This document shows, piece after piece, positions 42,183-52,604 of a DNA stretch of 64,000 nt. The notes under the pieces are model-generated. The model had not been told where the DNA came from and made no database searches. It saw only the letters and a list, made by a program, of their open reading frames with translations. The position numbers were made by a program, and so were the translations under genes. The stretch lies in NCBI GenBank assembly GCA_903870055.1, contig CAIQBG010000007.1:1-64000 (forward strand). Reading direction: 5' to 3'. Position 1 is the stretch's first letter, and the number at the start of each line of letters is the position of its first letter. The stretch is from an uncultured Pseudomonadota bacterium. Lineage in GTDB: Bacteria > Pseudomonadota > Gammaproteobacteria > Burkholderiales > Rhodocyclaceae.

Positions 42183-42324
42183 CAATCCGACTCCGCAAAC
42201 AGGCCCGGGAAGGCACTTACACCTGGGTATTCATATCATGAGAGCACGACAGACCAGAACTGCTTTTGTCATATCGGCGATAGAACCCGATTAAACCACA
42301 GAATAATTTTGTAGAATCTATTCC
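42183..42324. other. nadK-hrcA divergent intergenic region
   Basis: This 142-base spacer has no gene. TAGAAT at 42312-42317 could be the hrcA -10 box, only 7 bases before the ATG. No CIRCE sequence (TTAGCACTC dyad) and no clear nadK promoter were seen. Confidence 0.5.
42312..42317 (+). promoter_or_regulatory. Candidate -10 box of hrcA, implying a leaderless transcript
   Basis: TAGAAT ends 7 bases before the hrcA ATG, so transcription would begin at about the start codon. No Shine-Dalgarno sequence is visible, which fits a leaderless message; the -35 is weak. Confidence 0.35.
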
Positions 42325-43422
42325 ATGCCCTCCAAAACTGCCGCCGGATTCATTTCTACCTCCCAGAAACTGACGTCTACGCCCACACCGCTAGATGATC
42401 GCGCCTGCGTGCTCCTCAAGACTCTCGTTGAAAATTACATCGCCGATGGCGCGCCAGTGGGCTCGCGCGTGCTTTCCCGCGCATCCGGGCTGGATCTTTC
42501 AGCAGCAACAGTCCGCAATGTCATGGCAGATCTTGAAGGTCTCGGTTTTATCGCCAGCCCACATACATCGGCTGGCCGTATTCCTACCCCCCGTGGCTAC
42601 CGCTTTTTCGTGGACTCCCTGCTCACCATGCAACCGCTGGAGCAGATGGATCACGCCCGCATCCTGGCCGAACTGGCCGGCGCAAAAGCCCAGCCCGGAC
42701 AAATCATTAACCATGCCTCCCGCCTACTCTCTGACCTGACGCGCTTTGCCGGCATTGTGATTGCGCCACGCCACGCCAGCAACCGAATTAGGCAGATTGA
42801 ATTCATCGCCTTATCGGAAAAACGCGTGCTCCTGGTTCTGGTCACCAGCGATGGCAACGTCCAGAATCGCATTCTTTCTACCGACCGCGCTTATACCAGC
42901 GCCGAATTGATCGAAGCGGCCAATACGCTCAATCAGAATTTTGTCGGTCTGGAGCTGCATCAGATGCGCACCCGCGTTCATGAAGAACTGGTACGTATTC
43001 GTAGCGATCTGCAATCCCTCATGGCTGCAGCACTCACCGCCAGCGGTGAGGCGCTCATGCCCAAAGAATCTGAAACCGTCATTTCAGGCGAAAAAAATCT
43101 GCTGGACGTGGATGATCTCAGCTCCAATATGCGGCGTTTACGCGAACTTTTTGATCTCTTTGAACAGCGTACGGCACTCGTCCGCTTGCTGGACCTATCG
43201 CAGCGCGCGGAAGGCGTCCGCCTCTACATCGGACAGGAATCAGGCATTGCCACACTGGATGAATGCAGTGTCGTTACCGCGCCTTATCAGGTAGAAGGTC
43301 AGGTTGTCGGCTCAGTTGGCGTTATTGGTCCAACGCGAATGGCTTATGATCGGGTCATCCCCATTGTCGACATTACTGCCCGACTGCTCTCCAGTGCTCT
43401 GACTGAACAGGCTCAGGGCTAA
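42325..43422 (+). CDS. hrcA: Heat-inducible transcription repressor HrcA
   Basis: HrcA represses heat-shock genes by binding CIRCE elements, with GroE keeping it active. The 365 residues contain the winged helix (about 24-100) with ETLVENYIADGAPVGSRVLS-like order (key part YIADGAPVGSRVL), SAATVRNVMADLEGLGF and HTSAGRIPTPRGYRFFVD. A GAF-like domain follows, with IGQESGIATLDECSVV. About 22 residues precede the usual family N terminus, and no internal ATG offers an alternative. It lies upstream of hemH. Confidence 0.95.
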   Translation: MPSKTAAGFISTSQKLTSTPTPLDDRACVLLKTLVENYIADGAPVGSRVLSRASGLDLSAATVRNVMADLEGLGFIASPHTSAGRIPTPRGYRFFVDSLLTMQPLEQMDHARILAELAGAKAQPGQIINHASRLLSDLTRFAGIVIAPRHASNRIRQIEFIALSEKRVLLVLVTSDGNVQNRILSTDRAYTSAELIEAANTLNQNFVGLELHQMRTRVHEELVRIRSDLQSLMAAALTASGEALMPKESETVISGEKNLLDVDDLSSNMRRLRELFDLFEQRTALVRLLDLSQRAEGVRLYIGQESGIATLDECSVVTAPYQVEGQVVGSVGVIGPTRMAYDRVIPIVDITARLLSSALTEQAQG

Positions 43423-43452
43423 GTACTTTCAACCCCTCATTTTAGGCACCCC

Positions 43453-44565
43453 ATGAATAAAACTGCTCCGGCATGGCGCCATGGCACCCCCCCCAGAACC
43501 GCTGTGGTTCTGGTTAACCTCGGGACGCCCGACGCCCCCACACCCGATGCGGTGCGCCGCTACCTGGCCGAGTTTCTAGGCGATCCCCGGGTTATTGAAA
43601 TCCCCCGCGCCCTCTGGATGCTGATCTTGCACGGCATCATCCTGCGTGTCCGCCCGAAAAAATCAGCCGCTAAATACGCTACCGTTTGGGAAGACGCCGG
43701 TTCGCCGCTGATGGTGCACACGAAGGCGCAGACCAGCGCACTGGAACAGTCCCTGCGGCAACGCGGTCATAACCTGATCGTTACCTGGGCAATGCGCTAC
43801 GCTGGCCATGGTTCGAACAGTATTCCCGCCGTGCTGGAACGTTTACGTAGCGAGAACGCCACGCGCATTCTTGTCTTGCCGATGTACCCACAATATTCGG
43901 CCAGCACCACTGCCACGGTCATCGATGAAGCGCTTAATTGGGTCACCGGATTGCGCAATCAGCCAGAATTGCGTTATGCGCGCAATTTCGCCGACGATGG
44001 TGGGTATATCAATGCAATTGCCAACCAAGTACATTCTCATTGGCAACAGAATCCAACGCCCGCCCTACCGGAGGCCAGCTACCGTTTGGTCATGAGCTTT
44101 CATGGTCTGCCCGAACGCAACCTCAAGCTCGGCGACCCCTACTTCTGCGAATGCCACAAGACCGCGCGCCTGGTCGCCGAGGCACTCAATCTGCCGCCCG
44201 AAAGCGTCGTGACGACTTTTCAATCGCGCTTTGGCAAGGCGAAATGGCTACAACCCTATACCGAACCGACGCTCATTGACTTGGCCAAACAAGGCGTCAA
44301 GCGTGTGGATGTGCTCTGCCCGGGCTTTGTGGCGGACTGCCTCGAAACCCTCGAAGAGATCAACATGGAAGTCCGCGCCGCCTACCTCACAGCCGGCGGC
44401 GAGCATTTCCAATATTTGCCCTGCCTGAACGAAGACCCCAGCTGGATTTCGGCACTGGCTGACCTGACAGAACGCCACTTAGCGGGCTGGCCCATCAGCC
44501 CGGCCGATCAGCAGGCGCTGGAACAACAGCAAGCAAGGGCAAAAGGGCTCGGCGCTCTTGAATAA
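43453..44565 (+). CDS. hemH: Ferrochelatase
   Basis: HemH inserts Fe(II) into protoporphyrin IX, the last step of heme synthesis. The 370 residues begin with VVLVNLGTPDAPTPDAVRRYL. They hold the catalytic histidine in VMSFHGLPERNLKLGDPY and the glutamate-bearing VDVLCPGFVADCLETLEEI. CECHKT is present, but it is not enough to claim an Fe-S cluster. It lies between hrcA and grpE; the grpE promoter -35 overlaps its last codons. Confidence 0.97.
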   Translation: MNKTAPAWRHGTPPRTAVVLVNLGTPDAPTPDAVRRYLAEFLGDPRVIEIPRALWMLILHGIILRVRPKKSAAKYATVWEDAGSPLMVHTKAQTSALEQSLRQRGHNLIVTWAMRYAGHGSNSIPAVLERLRSENATRILVLPMYPQYSASTTATVIDEALNWVTGLRNQPELRYARNFADDGGYINAIANQVHSHWQQNPTPALPEASYRLVMSFHGLPERNLKLGDPYFCECHKTARLVAEALNLPPESVVTTFQSRFGKAKWLQPYTEPTLIDLAKQGVKRVDVLCPGFVADCLETLEEINMEVRAAYLTAGGEHFQYLPCLNEDPSWISALADLTERHLAGWPISPADQQALEQQQARAKGLGALE

Positions 44566-44584
44566 GCCTAAAGCAGCCCCATAT
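44557..44584 (+). promoter_or_regulatory. Sigma-32 (heat-shock) promoter of grpE
   Basis: CTTGAA (44557-44562), a 14-base spacer and CCCCATAT (44577-44584) match the sigma-32 consensus closely. The -35 lies in the hemH stop region, and transcription would start about 35 bases before grpE. Confidence 0.82.
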
Positions 44585-44625
44585 GCGGCCTAACTGTCGC
44601 CATTAATCAACGGATTAACCACCTC

Positions 44626-45174
44626 ATGACCCAACAAACACCAGAAAACGACATCATCAACCCCATCACCGAAGAAAACCTGACGGATGCCGCACCTGCG
44701 TGTGAAGCCGCGCAAGACGATACGCCGGAAGGGCTTCTGGCTGCTGCCGAAGCCAAAATTGCCGAACTGCAAGACGCCTTCCTTCGCGCCAAAGCCGATG
44801 GAGAAAACATGCGGCGCCGAGCGGCCGAAGACGTCACCAAGGCGCACAAATTTGCCGTAGAAAAATTTGCCCGCGAAATGATCGCTGTTTGCGATAGTCT
44901 TGATGCCGCTCTCACCGATACGGCTGCCGATGCAGCAACACTGCGTTCCGGCGTGGAATTGACTCAGAAACAATTACTCAGCGCCTTTGAACGCTCAGGC
45001 ATGAAGGTAGAGAACCCCGCTGCTGGTGAAAAATTTGACCCGAACCAGCACCAAGCGATTGCCATGGTTGATGCCGAGCAAGAGGCCAATACCGTGGTCA
45101 ACGTACTGCAAAAAGGCTACCAGCTCTCCGATCGCGTGCTACGCCCGGCGATGGTAACGGTAGCCAAAGGCTAA
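44626..45174 (+). CDS. grpE: Nucleotide exchange factor GrpE
   Basis: GrpE releases ADP from DnaK. The 182 residues have an acidic disordered N terminus (1-40), a long coiled coil (about 40-95, [23 protein letters not shown]) and a C-terminal beta wing with [15 protein letters not shown] and the final [22 protein letters not shown] sigma-32 promoter precedes it and dnaK follows by 132 bases. Confidence 0.97.
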   Translation: MTQQTPENDIINPITEENLTDAAPACEAAQDDTPEGLLAAAEAKIAELQDAFLRAKADGENMRRRAAEDVTKAHKFAVEKFAREMIAVCDSLDAALTDTAADAATLRSGVELTQKQLLSAFERSGMKVENPAAGEKFDPNQHQAIAMVDAEQEANTVVNVLQKGYQLSDRVLRPAMVTVAKG

Positions 45175-45191
45175 ATTAACCCTAAAGAGGG

Positions 45192-45219
45192 GTTGAATAC
45201 CTGCTTTTCAGCCTCATAT
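45192..45219 (+). promoter_or_regulatory. Sigma-32-like promoter of dnaK
   Basis: GTTGAA (45192-45197), a 14-base spacer and CCTCATAT (45212-45219) match the heat-shock consensus with one change in each element. It would give dnaK its own start about 80 bases upstream of the ATG. Confidence 0.65.
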
Positions 45220-45306
45220 AGCCTCTCATGACCGGCGAACGGTGATCTAAACAGCATCGTTTTGCCCAACCAATTAACGACATTGCAAAAACAAGGATAA
45301 GAATCC

Positions 45307-47229
45307 ATGGGAAAAATCATCGGTATTGACCTCGGCACCACCAACTCGTGCGTTTCCGTTATGGAAAACGGCACACCGAAGGTTATTGAAAACGCAGAAG
45401 GCGCACGCACCACCCCGTCGATCATTGCTTACACGAACGACGGTGAGATTCTCGTCGGTGCACCGGCCAAGCGCCAGGCCGTGACCAACCCGAGAAATAC
45501 GCTTTACGCCATCAAGCGTCTGATCGGTCGTCGCTTCGAAGACAAAGAAGTACAAAAAGACATCAGCCTCATGCCATTCAAGATTGCCAAGGCAGACAAT
45601 GGCGACGCTTGGGTAGAAGTGCTGGACAAGAAGATGGCACCGCAACAGGTGTCCGCAGAAGTGCTGCGCAAGATGAAAAAAGCCGCAGAAGACTACCTCG
45701 GTGAAGAAGTCACCGAAGCTGTCATTACGGTGCCTGCTTACTTCAACGACAGCCAGCGTCAGGCTACCAAAGATGCCGGCCGTATCGCCGGTCTGGACGT
45801 TAAGCGCATCATCAACGAACCAACCGCTGCCGCCCTCGCCTTCGGCTTGGACAAAAAAGAAGGCGATCGCAAGATTGCCGTATTCGACCTGGGTGGCGGC
45901 ACCTTCGATATCTCGATCATCGACATCTCGGAAATTGACGGCGAACATCAGTTTGAAGTGCTGTCGACCAACGGCGATACCTTCCTGGGCGGCGAAGACT
46001 TTGACCAGCGTCTGATTGACTATATTGTCACCGAGTTCAAGAAAGAATCCGGCGCAGATCTGAAGAATGACGTGCTGGCTCTGCAGCGCCTGAAAGAAGC
46101 CGCTGAAAAAGCCAAGATCGAACTGTCGTCGGCACAACAGACCGAAATCAATCTGCCGTACATCACGGCCGATGCCAGCGGTCCGAAACACCTGACCATG
46201 AAGATCACCCGCGCCAAGTTTGAAAGCCTGGTCGATGATCTGATCGAGCGCACCATTGCCCCTTGCGTTACCGCCATGAAAGATGCCGGTTGTTCAGCCA
46301 GCGACATCAGCGATGTCATCCTGGTTGGCGGTATGTCGCGCATGCCAAAGGTTCAGGACAAGGTTAAAGACGTGTTCGGCAAAGAACCGCGCAAAGACGT
46401 TAACCCGGATGAAGCTGTTGCCGTAGGCGCGGCTGTTCAGGGCGGCGTACTGCAAGGCGACGTGAAGGATGTGCTACTGCTTGACGTGTCCCCACTCACC
46501 CTGGGTATTGAAACCCTGGGCGGCGTGATGACCAAGCTCATCGCAAAGAACACCACCATCCCCACCAAGGCCAGCCAAGTCTTCTCGACGGCTGATGACA
46601 ATCAGTCGGCTGTAACCATCCACGTGCTGCAAGGCGAACGCGAAATGGCCAACGGCAACAAGAGCCTGGGTCAGTTCAACCTGGAAGGCATTCCATCGGC
46701 CCCACGTGGCACACCGCAGATCGAAGTGACCTTTGACATCGACTCTAACGGCATCCTGCACGTTTCAGCCAAGGACAAGCAATCCGGCAAAGAAAACAAA
46801 ATCACCATCAAGGCCAACACCGGCCTGTCTGAAGAAGAAATCCAGCGCATGGTTAAGGATGCTGAAGCCAATGCGGCAGAAGATCACAAAGCCCGCGAAC
46901 TGGCTGATGCCCGTAACGGCGGTGATGCTGCGGTTCACAACGTTCGCAAGATGCTGAACGAACTGGGCGACAAGGTTCCGGCTGACGAAAAGGCCAAGAT
47001 CGAAGCCGCTGCCAAGGAAGTGGAAGACGCTGTCCGCGGCACCGACAAAGCCGAGATCGAGAAAAAGGCTGAAGCACTCATGCAAGCCTCACAAGCCCTG
47101 GCCCAACTGGCCGGTGGCGAAGCTGAAGCTGCACCAGGTGCTACCGCGGGTGGCAATGCCGATGCCGGCAAGCAACCAGACGGTGATGTGGTGGATGCTG
47201 AATTCACCGAAGTGAAAGACAAGAAGTAA
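45307..47229 (+). CDS. dnaK: Chaperone DnaK (Hsp70)
   Basis: DnaK folds and disaggregates proteins with DnaJ and GrpE. The 640 residues have the nucleotide-binding domain ([40 protein letters not shown]). The hydrophobic linker [14 protein letters not shown] leads to the substrate domain and a lid. The tail is Ala/Gly-rich and ends [11 protein letters not shown]. Preceded by AAGGATAAGAATCC and a sigma-32-like promoter, followed by two hairpins before dnaJ. Confidence 0.98.
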   Translation: MGKIIGIDLGTTNSCVSVMENGTPKVIENAEGARTTPSIIAYTNDGEILVGAPAKRQAVTNPRNTLYAIKRLIGRRFEDKEVQKDISLMPFKIAKADNGDAWVEVLDKKMAPQQVSAEVLRKMKKAAEDYLGEEVTEAVITVPAYFNDSQRQATKDAGRIAGLDVKRIINEPTAAALAFGLDKKEGDRKIAVFDLGGGTFDISIIDISEIDGEHQFEVLSTNGDTFLGGEDFDQRLIDYIVTEFKKESGADLKNDVLALQRLKEAAEKAKIELSSAQQTEINLPYITADASGPKHLTMKITRAKFESLVDDLIERTIAPCVTAMKDAGCSASDISDVILVGGMSRMPKVQDKVKDVFGKEPRKDVNPDEAVAVGAAVQGGVLQGDVKDVLLLDVSPLTLGIETLGGVMTKLIAKNTTIPTKASQVFSTADDNQSAVTIHVLQGEREMANGNKSLGQFNLEGIPSAPRGTPQIEVTFDIDSNGILHVSAKDKQSGKENKITIKANTGLSEEEIQRMVKDAEANAAEDHKARELADARNGGDAAVHNVRKMLNELGDKVPADEKAKIEAAAKEVEDAVRGTDKAEIEKKAEALMQASQALAQLAGGEAEAAPGATAGGNADAGKQPDGDVVDAEFTEVKDKK

Positions 47230-47230
47230 C

Positions 47231-47278
47231 TCCGGATCACCGATCCGGCGGGGGCAAGGGTAACCTTGCCCCCTTTTG
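47231..47278 (+). terminator. Tandem hairpins between dnaK and dnaJ
   Basis: A 7-bp hairpin (CCGGATC-ACC-GATCCGG) is followed by a 10-bp GC stem (GGGGGCAAGG-GTAA-CCTTGCCCCC, 47250-47273) and TTTT. This looks like a terminator or attenuator that lowers dnaJ relative to dnaK. Confidence 0.72.
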
Positions 47279-47316
47279 CATTTTCAAAATTTGATTCGAA
47301 CTGAAGCTGAACAGCC

Positions 47317-48465
47317 ATGTCCAAACGCGATTACTACGAAATTCTGGGTGTTAACAAGGGTGCCTCCGACGATGAGCTTAAAAAAGCCTATCGCCGCCTG
47401 GCCATGAAATTCCACCCGGACCGTAACCCCGACGACAAATCCGCCGAGGCACAGTTCAAAGAAGTCAAAGAAGCCTACGAAATACTCACCGACGGCAATA
47501 AACGTGCGGCCTATGACCAATATGGCCACGCTGGTGTCGACCCTTCTATGGGGCATGGTGGTTTTGGCGGCGGCGGTGCTGGTGGCTTCGACTTCGGCAA
47601 CATCTTCGAAGAGATTTTCCGAGGCGGCGGCGGTGGTGGATTTGGTGGTGGCGGTGGTCGTGGCGGCCGCAGCCAAGTGTATCGTGGCGCTGATCTGCGC
47701 TACGACCTAGACATTAGTCTAGAAGAAGCTGCCAAAGGCTCACAAACCCGTATCCGCATTCCTACCGAAACTAACTGTGGCACCTGTAAAGGCTCCGGCG
47801 CGAAAGCGGGCACCCATGCGACGACCTGTGGCACCTGCAAGGGGAGCGGCCAGGTCCGCATGCAACAGGGCTTCTTCTCGGTACAGCAGAGCTGCCCGCA
47901 CTGCCATGGCTCCGGCAAGGTCATCGAAGATCCTTGTAACGACTGTCATGGCCGCGGCCGCAAACGTGAAAACAAAACACTGGAAATCAAAATCCCAGCC
48001 GGCGTTAACGAAGGTGATCGCATCCGTCTATCGGGTGAAGGTGAAGCCGGTGTTAACGGCGGCCCCTCGGGTGATCTGTATGTGCAGATCAGCCTGCGCC
48101 AACACGAACTCTTTACCCGTGATGGTGATGACCTGCATTGCGAGATCCCCATCCCCATGACGACTGCCGCATTGGGTGGTGATATCGATGTGCCGACGCT
48201 CGATGGCACTGCCAGCCTGCGCATCCCTGACGAAACCCAAACAGGCAAGATTTTCCGTCTGCGCGGCAAAGGCATTACAGGCATGCGTAGCGGCGTAGCC
48301 GGTAACCTTTATGTCCACGTTGCTGTTGAAACCCCGGTCAACCTGAGCAGCGATCAGAAGGAACTACTCCGCCAGTTCCAGGAAAGCCTAGGCGAACGAC
48401 CAGACCACCACTCGCCCAAAGAAGGCGGCTGGCAACAGAAGCTGAGGAATTTCTTTAGCAGCTAA
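47317..48465 (+). CDS. dnaJ: Chaperone DnaJ (Hsp40)
   Basis: DnaJ delivers substrates to DnaK and stimulates its ATPase. The 382 residues have a J domain with HPD at 33-35 and a long G/F region (about 75-125, very Gly-rich). The zinc domain has four CxxCxGxG repeats (CGTCKGSG twice, [16 protein letters not shown]), and the C-terminal substrate domains follow. No strong promoter was seen in the 87-base gap, so read-through from dnaK is likely. Confidence 0.98.
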   Translation: MSKRDYYEILGVNKGASDDELKKAYRRLAMKFHPDRNPDDKSAEAQFKEVKEAYEILTDGNKRAAYDQYGHAGVDPSMGHGGFGGGGAGGFDFGNIFEEIFRGGGGGGFGGGGGRGGRSQVYRGADLRYDLDISLEEAAKGSQTRIRIPTETNCGTCKGSGAKAGTHATTCGTCKGSGQVRMQQGFFSVQQSCPHCHGSGKVIEDPCNDCHGRGRKRENKTLEIKIPAGVNEGDRIRLSGEGEAGVNGGPSGDLYVQISLRQHELFTRDGDDLHCEIPIPMTTAALGGDIDVPTLDGTASLRIPDETQTGKIFRLRGKGITGMRSGVAGNLYVHVAVETPVNLSSDQKELLRQFQESLGERPDHHSPKEGGWQQKLRNFFSS

Positions 48466-48487
48466 TCGTTCCTGAGCGTCTAAAGCA

Positions 48488-48516
48488 AAAGAGCCACCTT
48501 CCGGTGGCTCTTTCAT
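48488..48516. terminator. Terminator between dnaJ and the MFS gene
   Basis: An 11-bp perfect stem, AAAGAGCCACC with GGTGGCTCTTT, closes on TTCC. It serves dnaJ and, with its A-rich side, probably also the convergent MFS gene. Confidence 0.85.
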
Positions 48517-48567
48517 TGATGGATCTTTTGCGCTGACCGGTTAAATCAATGGACGATATCCATCAAA

Positions 48568-49794
48568 TCAGTCTCGAATAGCGACCCGCCCAACCCACAA
48601 CGCCGCCATCACATTAAAGATAGCGGCAACCAGCCCAACCCAACCGTAGCCACTAATCACGCCATCGGGTGTCTGTGTAATAAATACCCCACCAACCATA
48701 CTGGCCAGACCCATCGCTAATGACTGCACAGTGGCATTGAGCGATAAGAATGCACCACGCTGTTGCGGTTTAACGGCGGCACCCACAATGGCCAGTAAGG
48801 GCACCATGCGGCCAGATACCAGAATAAAGAATAGCGTGGTGATGAGCAGCCATGACACCAGGCTCACTGCACCGATATTAGTAACGAGCAACACGGGCAC
48901 ACAGGCACCTATTGCAACGACACGAAACAATAAGATCTTGCCGAAACGATCTGCCAGCGTCCCAATGAGACGTGCAGTGATGAAGGTTGCTGCGCCCCCC
49001 AGAAAATAAATCAACGGAATCTGATCACCCGCGATGCCCACATTGGCGATGGCATACAAAGTAATGTAGGGAATTACCGTAAAGCCGCCAAAGATAACGA
49101 GGCCAGTCAGCAGCATTGCCTTCATGTGATTGGGTTCAATAGCTACCGCAATCATTTGCCGGATCGCCCGCCCTTCTTCCCGCGCGTTCAGGTGCCCATG
49201 AAACTCTGGTAGCGCCTTATAGCCAAACCAGATGAGTGCGGAACTCAGCAATGCAATAAATAGAAATGGTGCCTGCCAACCCATGGCATCTGCCATGAGT
49301 AGCGATAACGGCACACCGGCAATGCTGGATACCGAAAACGCGGTGGCCACATAACCGGTTGCTTTTGCACGACGTTCAAAGGGAATGGCATCGGCCACGA
49401 TCGTATGCACCATGGCGCCCATCATGCCCCCGAAGATGCCGGCCAGACCGCGGGCAAGTAACAAGGTGATAAACCCGGGCGAGAGCGCACAGAGCAAGGT
49501 GGCAACAGCAAAGGCTAAAAAGATCGCCAGCAGAAATCGCTTGCGTTCGAAGCGATCCACGATGGGTGCCATCATCAGCCCAGCCACGGCCGCACTAAAG
49601 CTATAACTGGCGACCAGCAAGGCAAATTCATGCGTAGAGATACCTAGAGCGCTGATTAAGAACGGCCCCAGCGGCATCATGATCATGAAATCCAGCACAT
49701 GGCAGAACTGGATACCTGCGAGTATGAGCAACATGGCGCGTTCGTTACGCGCCAGCACTGCTTGCGGTATTACCCGCTGATGATCATCAGGCAC
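48568..49794 (-). CDS. MFS transporter (AraJ/YdhP-like efflux type)
   Basis: The product is a 12-helix major facilitator protein of about 408 residues. The first helix reads [15 protein letters not shown]. The loop 2-3 motif region is [14 protein letters not shown], with a second half starting near [18 protein letters not shown]. These resemble the sugar/drug efflux branch (AraJ/YdhP). The substrate is unknown. GTG at 49794 is the likely start, overlapping the end of cysS by 8 bases; ATG at 49734 is possible. Longer frames run inside cysS and are rejected. Confidence 0.83.
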   Translation of the reverse strand: MPDDHQRVIPQAVLARNERAMLLILAGIQFCHVLDFMIMMPLGPFLISALGISTHEFALLVASYSFSAAVAGLMMAPIVDRFERKRFLLAIFLAFAVATLLCALSPGFITLLLARGLAGIFGGMMGAMVHTIVADAIPFERRAKATGYVATAFSVSSIAGVPLSLLMADAMGWQAPFLFIALLSSALIWFGYKALPEFHGHLNAREEGRAIRQMIAVAIEPNHMKAMLLTGLVIFGGFTVIPYITLYAIANVGIAGDQIPLIYFLGGAATFITARLIGTLADRFGKILLFRVVAIGACVPVLLVTNIGAVSLVSWLLITTLFFILVSGRMVPLLAIVGAAVKPQQRGAFLSLNATVQSLAMGLASMVGGVFITQTPDGVISGYGWVGLVAAIFNVMAALWVGRVAIRD

Positions 49795-51175
49795 GACGCC
49801 AGATCGTCCCCTGTGGCGTATCTTCCAGCACCACACCTGCTTCGAGCAGTTCATTACGAACACGATCAGACGTTGCAAAATCTTTGGCTTTGCGGGCAGC
49901 TAGACGTTCCTGAATACGGGCTTCGATCTGCTCTGGCGACAGGCCTTCGGCATCGGCACCGGTAGAACGCTGAAGGAATGCTTCCGGAGCGCGCTGTAGC
50001 AACCCAAGTACGCCTGCCAACGCTTTGAGTTGTCCAGCCAGCTTGGTGCATTGATCCCGATTGACAGCCTGCACCAGTTCAAACAATACGGCCATGGCTT
50101 CCGGCGTATTGAAGTCGTCATTCATGGCAGCTGCAAACTTCTGGCCATACGGGTTATTCCAGTCCACGGCCACATCTTCGGCTGGCACATTACGTAATGC
50201 CGTGTACAAACGCTCCAATGCGTTAGCAGCATCATCCAGATGTGCTGTCGCGTAGTTCAGTGGGCTACGGTACTGGGCACGCAGAATAAAGAAGCGGATG
50301 ATTTCCGGGTCATAGACCTTGAGCACATCACGGATGGTGAAGAAGTTACCCAGTGACTTGGACATCTTTTCTTCAATGCCGTCTTTCTCGACACGGATAA
50401 AACCGTTGTGCATCCAGACATTGGCAAAAGTACCGCCATGCGCGCCTTCGGATTGGGCGATTTCATTTTCATGATGCGGGAACTGCAAATCAGCACCACC
50501 ACCATGGATATCAAAGTGGTCCCCCAGCAAGGCGCTGCTCATGGCCGAACATTCAATATGCCAACCCGGGCGTCCATCGCCCCAGGGTGATGGCCAGGCC
50601 GGCTCACCAGCTTTAGCATGCTTCCACAGCACAAAATCCAAAGGGTCTTCTTTGGCACTGGCCACGGCAACACGCTCGCCCGCCCGCAGATCGTCGAGTG
50701 ATTTACCCGATAATTTGCCGTAACCGGGGAACTTGCGCACAGCGAAGTTCACATCGCCATCACCACCCTGATAGGCCAAACCTTTGCCTTCTAGCGTACC
50801 AATCAGATCGAGCATTTCCTGTACATATTCGGTAGCGCGCGGCTCTTTGGTTGGACGCAACACACCCAGTGCATCGCTGTCTTCGTGCATAGCCGCGATG
50901 TAGCGGTCGGTTAGCTGCTGAATGCTTTCGCCACGCTCATTAGCGCGGGCAATAATTTTGTCATCAATATCGGTGATGTTACGTACGTACTCCACCTGGT
51001 AACCCTGAGCCATCAGCCAGCGGTACACCATATCGAACACCACCATTACGCGGGCATGGCCCAGGTGACAGAAGTCGTAAACGGTCATGCCACAGACGTA
51101 CATGCGCACCTGCCCCGGATGAATCGGTTTTAACGGGGTTTTTTCACGGGCGAGGGTGTTATAGATCGAGAGCAT
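49787..51175 (-). CDS. cysS: Cysteinyl-tRNA synthetase
   Basis: CysS charges tRNA-Cys. The 462-residue class I enzyme shows the zinc cysteine and HIGH box in [18 protein letters not shown] (HLGH at 37-40), [10 protein letters not shown], the [10 protein letters not shown] zinc segment and [10 protein letters not shown]. It is divergent from ppiB with a 122-base spacer, and its end overlaps the MFS gene. Confidence 0.98.
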   Translation of the reverse strand: MLSIYNTLAREKTPLKPIHPGQVRMYVCGMTVYDFCHLGHARVMVVFDMVYRWLMAQGYQVEYVRNITDIDDKIIARANERGESIQQLTDRYIAAMHEDSDALGVLRPTKEPRATEYVQEMLDLIGTLEGKGLAYQGGDGDVNFAVRKFPGYGKLSGKSLDDLRAGERVAVASAKEDPLDFVLWKHAKAGEPAWPSPWGDGRPGWHIECSAMSSALLGDHFDIHGGGADLQFPHHENEIAQSEGAHGGTFANVWMHNGFIRVEKDGIEEKMSKSLGNFFTIRDVLKVYDPEIIRFFILRAQYRSPLNYATAHLDDAANALERLYTALRNVPAEDVAVDWNNPYGQKFAAAMNDDFNTPEAMAVLFELVQAVNRDQCTKLAGQLKALAGVLGLLQRAPEAFLQRSTGADAEGLSPEQIEARIQERLAARKAKDFATSDRVRNELLEAGVVLEDTPQGTIWRRA

Positions 51176-51297
51176 GACAGACTGAAGTAATCGAGAAAAT
51201 ACGGATAAAATGCGTCTTTGAATATAGCACGAGTCTAGGCAAACCCCCAGGCAACCCCATCGTGCAACCCCAGCGCAATTTACAGGAGAGATAATCC

Positions 51298-51795
51298 ATG
51301 CAAACAGTCATTCTGAACACCAATTTCGGTGCCATCACGGTAGAACTCGATAGCGAGCACGCCCCGGTTTCCGTTGCCAACTTTCTGTCCTATGCTAAGG
51401 ACGGCACGTACAACAACACGATTTTTCACCGTGTGATCAATGGCTTCATGATTCAGGGTGGCGGTTTTGAGCCTGGCATGAAGCAAAAACCCACCAAGGC
51501 ACCGATCAAAAACGAAGCCAACAATGGCCTGAAGAATACGACTGGCACTCTCGCCATGGCCCGCACCAGCGACCCGCACTCGGCTACCGATCAGTTCTTT
51601 ATCAACATAGCTGACAATGATTTCCTCAACTTCAAGAGCGAAACAACCCAAGGTTGGGGCTATGCCGTCTTTGGCAAAGTGACCGATGGTATGGATGTTG
51701 TAAACAAGATCAAGGCCGTAAAAACCGGTACCAGCGGCTTCCATCAGGATGTGCCTAAAGAAGACGTGATCATCCAATCGGTAACGATTAAATGA
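51298..51795 (+). CDS. ppiB: Peptidyl-prolyl cis-trans isomerase B (cyclophilin)
   Basis: A cytoplasmic cyclophilin of 165 residues with no signal peptide. Active-site elements are [35 protein letters not shown] and [21 protein letters not shown] lies 10 bases upstream of the ATG. Its stop overlaps lpxH (ATGA), a pairing seen in other proteobacteria. Confidence 0.96.
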   Translation: MQTVILNTNFGAITVELDSEHAPVSVANFLSYAKDGTYNNTIFHRVINGFMIQGGGFEPGMKQKPTKAPIKNEANNGLKNTTGTLAMARTSDPHSATDQFFINIADNDFLNFKSETTQGWGYAVFGKVTDGMDVVNKIKAVKTGTSGFHQDVPKEDVIIQSVTIK

Positions 51796-52514
51796 TTTTC
51801 TTTGCGTCCGATGTACATCTGTCATCGGACACCCCGGCGATTACGGCACGCTTCCTGAGTTTTCTGGAACGTGCCCGCCGGGAAGCCCGGTCGGTTTATT
51901 TGCTGGGCGACATTTTCGAATCATGGGTGGGCGATGAAGACCTGGGTCTCAAAGCCTATCAACCCGTATTCCACGCACTCAAGGAAACGGTTCAAGCAGG
52001 CGTTGCGGTTTACTTCATGGCCGGCAACCGGGACTTCATGGTCAGCGACCATGTGCTGGCCGAATTGGGCTTGATCCGGCTGGAAGACCCTTACATCCTT
52101 TCGACCACCACTTGGCAATTTGTCTTGTCGCATGGTGATCTTTATTGCACGGGTGATGTGTCGTACCAGAAGTTTCGTACCCGGGTGCGCGAACCGCAAA
52201 CACAGGCACGCTTTCTACGCCTGCCCTACTGGTTACGACGCAGCATCGCCACCTGGCTGCGCTGGCGTAGCAAGGGCCGTCGTTACGATGCCCAGACCCA
52301 AATGATGACGGACGTCAACGAAGGCACGGTAGAAGATGAAGCCCGGCGCTTTGGTTATGCCACGTTGATTCATGGCCACACGCACCGCCCAGCCAAGCAC
52401 GATCTGATCGTCGACGGCATCCATGTCGAACGCTGGGTTATGGCCGATTGGTCCGCTGATCGTGGCGAATATCTGACCTGGAATGACACAGAATTGTCAC
52501 GCCAAAGCATCTAA
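51792..52514 (+). CDS. lpxH: UDP-2,3-diacylglucosamine diphosphatase LpxH
   Basis: LpxH cleaves UDP-diacylglucosamine to lipid X in lipid A synthesis at the inner membrane. The 240-residue calcineurin-like enzyme shows the metal motifs SDVHLSSD (D7, H9), GDIFESW (D40), [15 protein letters not shown] and [10 protein letters not shown]. It is coupled to ppiB by a 4-base overlap and followed by a separate promoter. Confidence 0.96.
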   Translation: MIFFASDVHLSSDTPAITARFLSFLERARREARSVYLLGDIFESWVGDEDLGLKAYQPVFHALKETVQAGVAVYFMAGNRDFMVSDHVLAELGLIRLEDPYILSTTTWQFVLSHGDLYCTGDVSYQKFRTRVREPQTQARFLRLPYWLRRSIATWLRWRSKGRRYDAQTQMMTDVNEGTVEDEARRFGYATLIHGHTHRPAKHDLIVDGIHVERWVMADWSADRGEYLTWNDTELSRQSI

Positions 52515-52538
52515 AATACCCCTTTCTTGAAAGCGGAC

Positions 52539-52567
52539 TTGATTTTCAGCTTTTCAGCTACTATATA
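52539..52567 (+). promoter_or_regulatory. Sigma-70 promoter of the BI-1/YccA gene
   Basis: TTGATT (52539-52544) and TATATA (52562-52567) are separated by 17 bases. The start would fall about 30 bases before the ATG, which has AAGGAA 9 bases upstream. Confidence 0.65.
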
Positions 52568-52604
52568 CGCACTACGTGACTGTTTTCCTGAAGGAATCTG
52601 ATCC

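Noticed and set aside
42183-45306. CIRCE element for HrcA
   Set aside because: I looked for TTAGCACTC and its complement before hrcA, grpE and dnaK and saw none.
45274-46191. 305-residue open frame antisense to dnaK
   Set aside because: Shadow of dnaK, whose own protein is full length and canonical.
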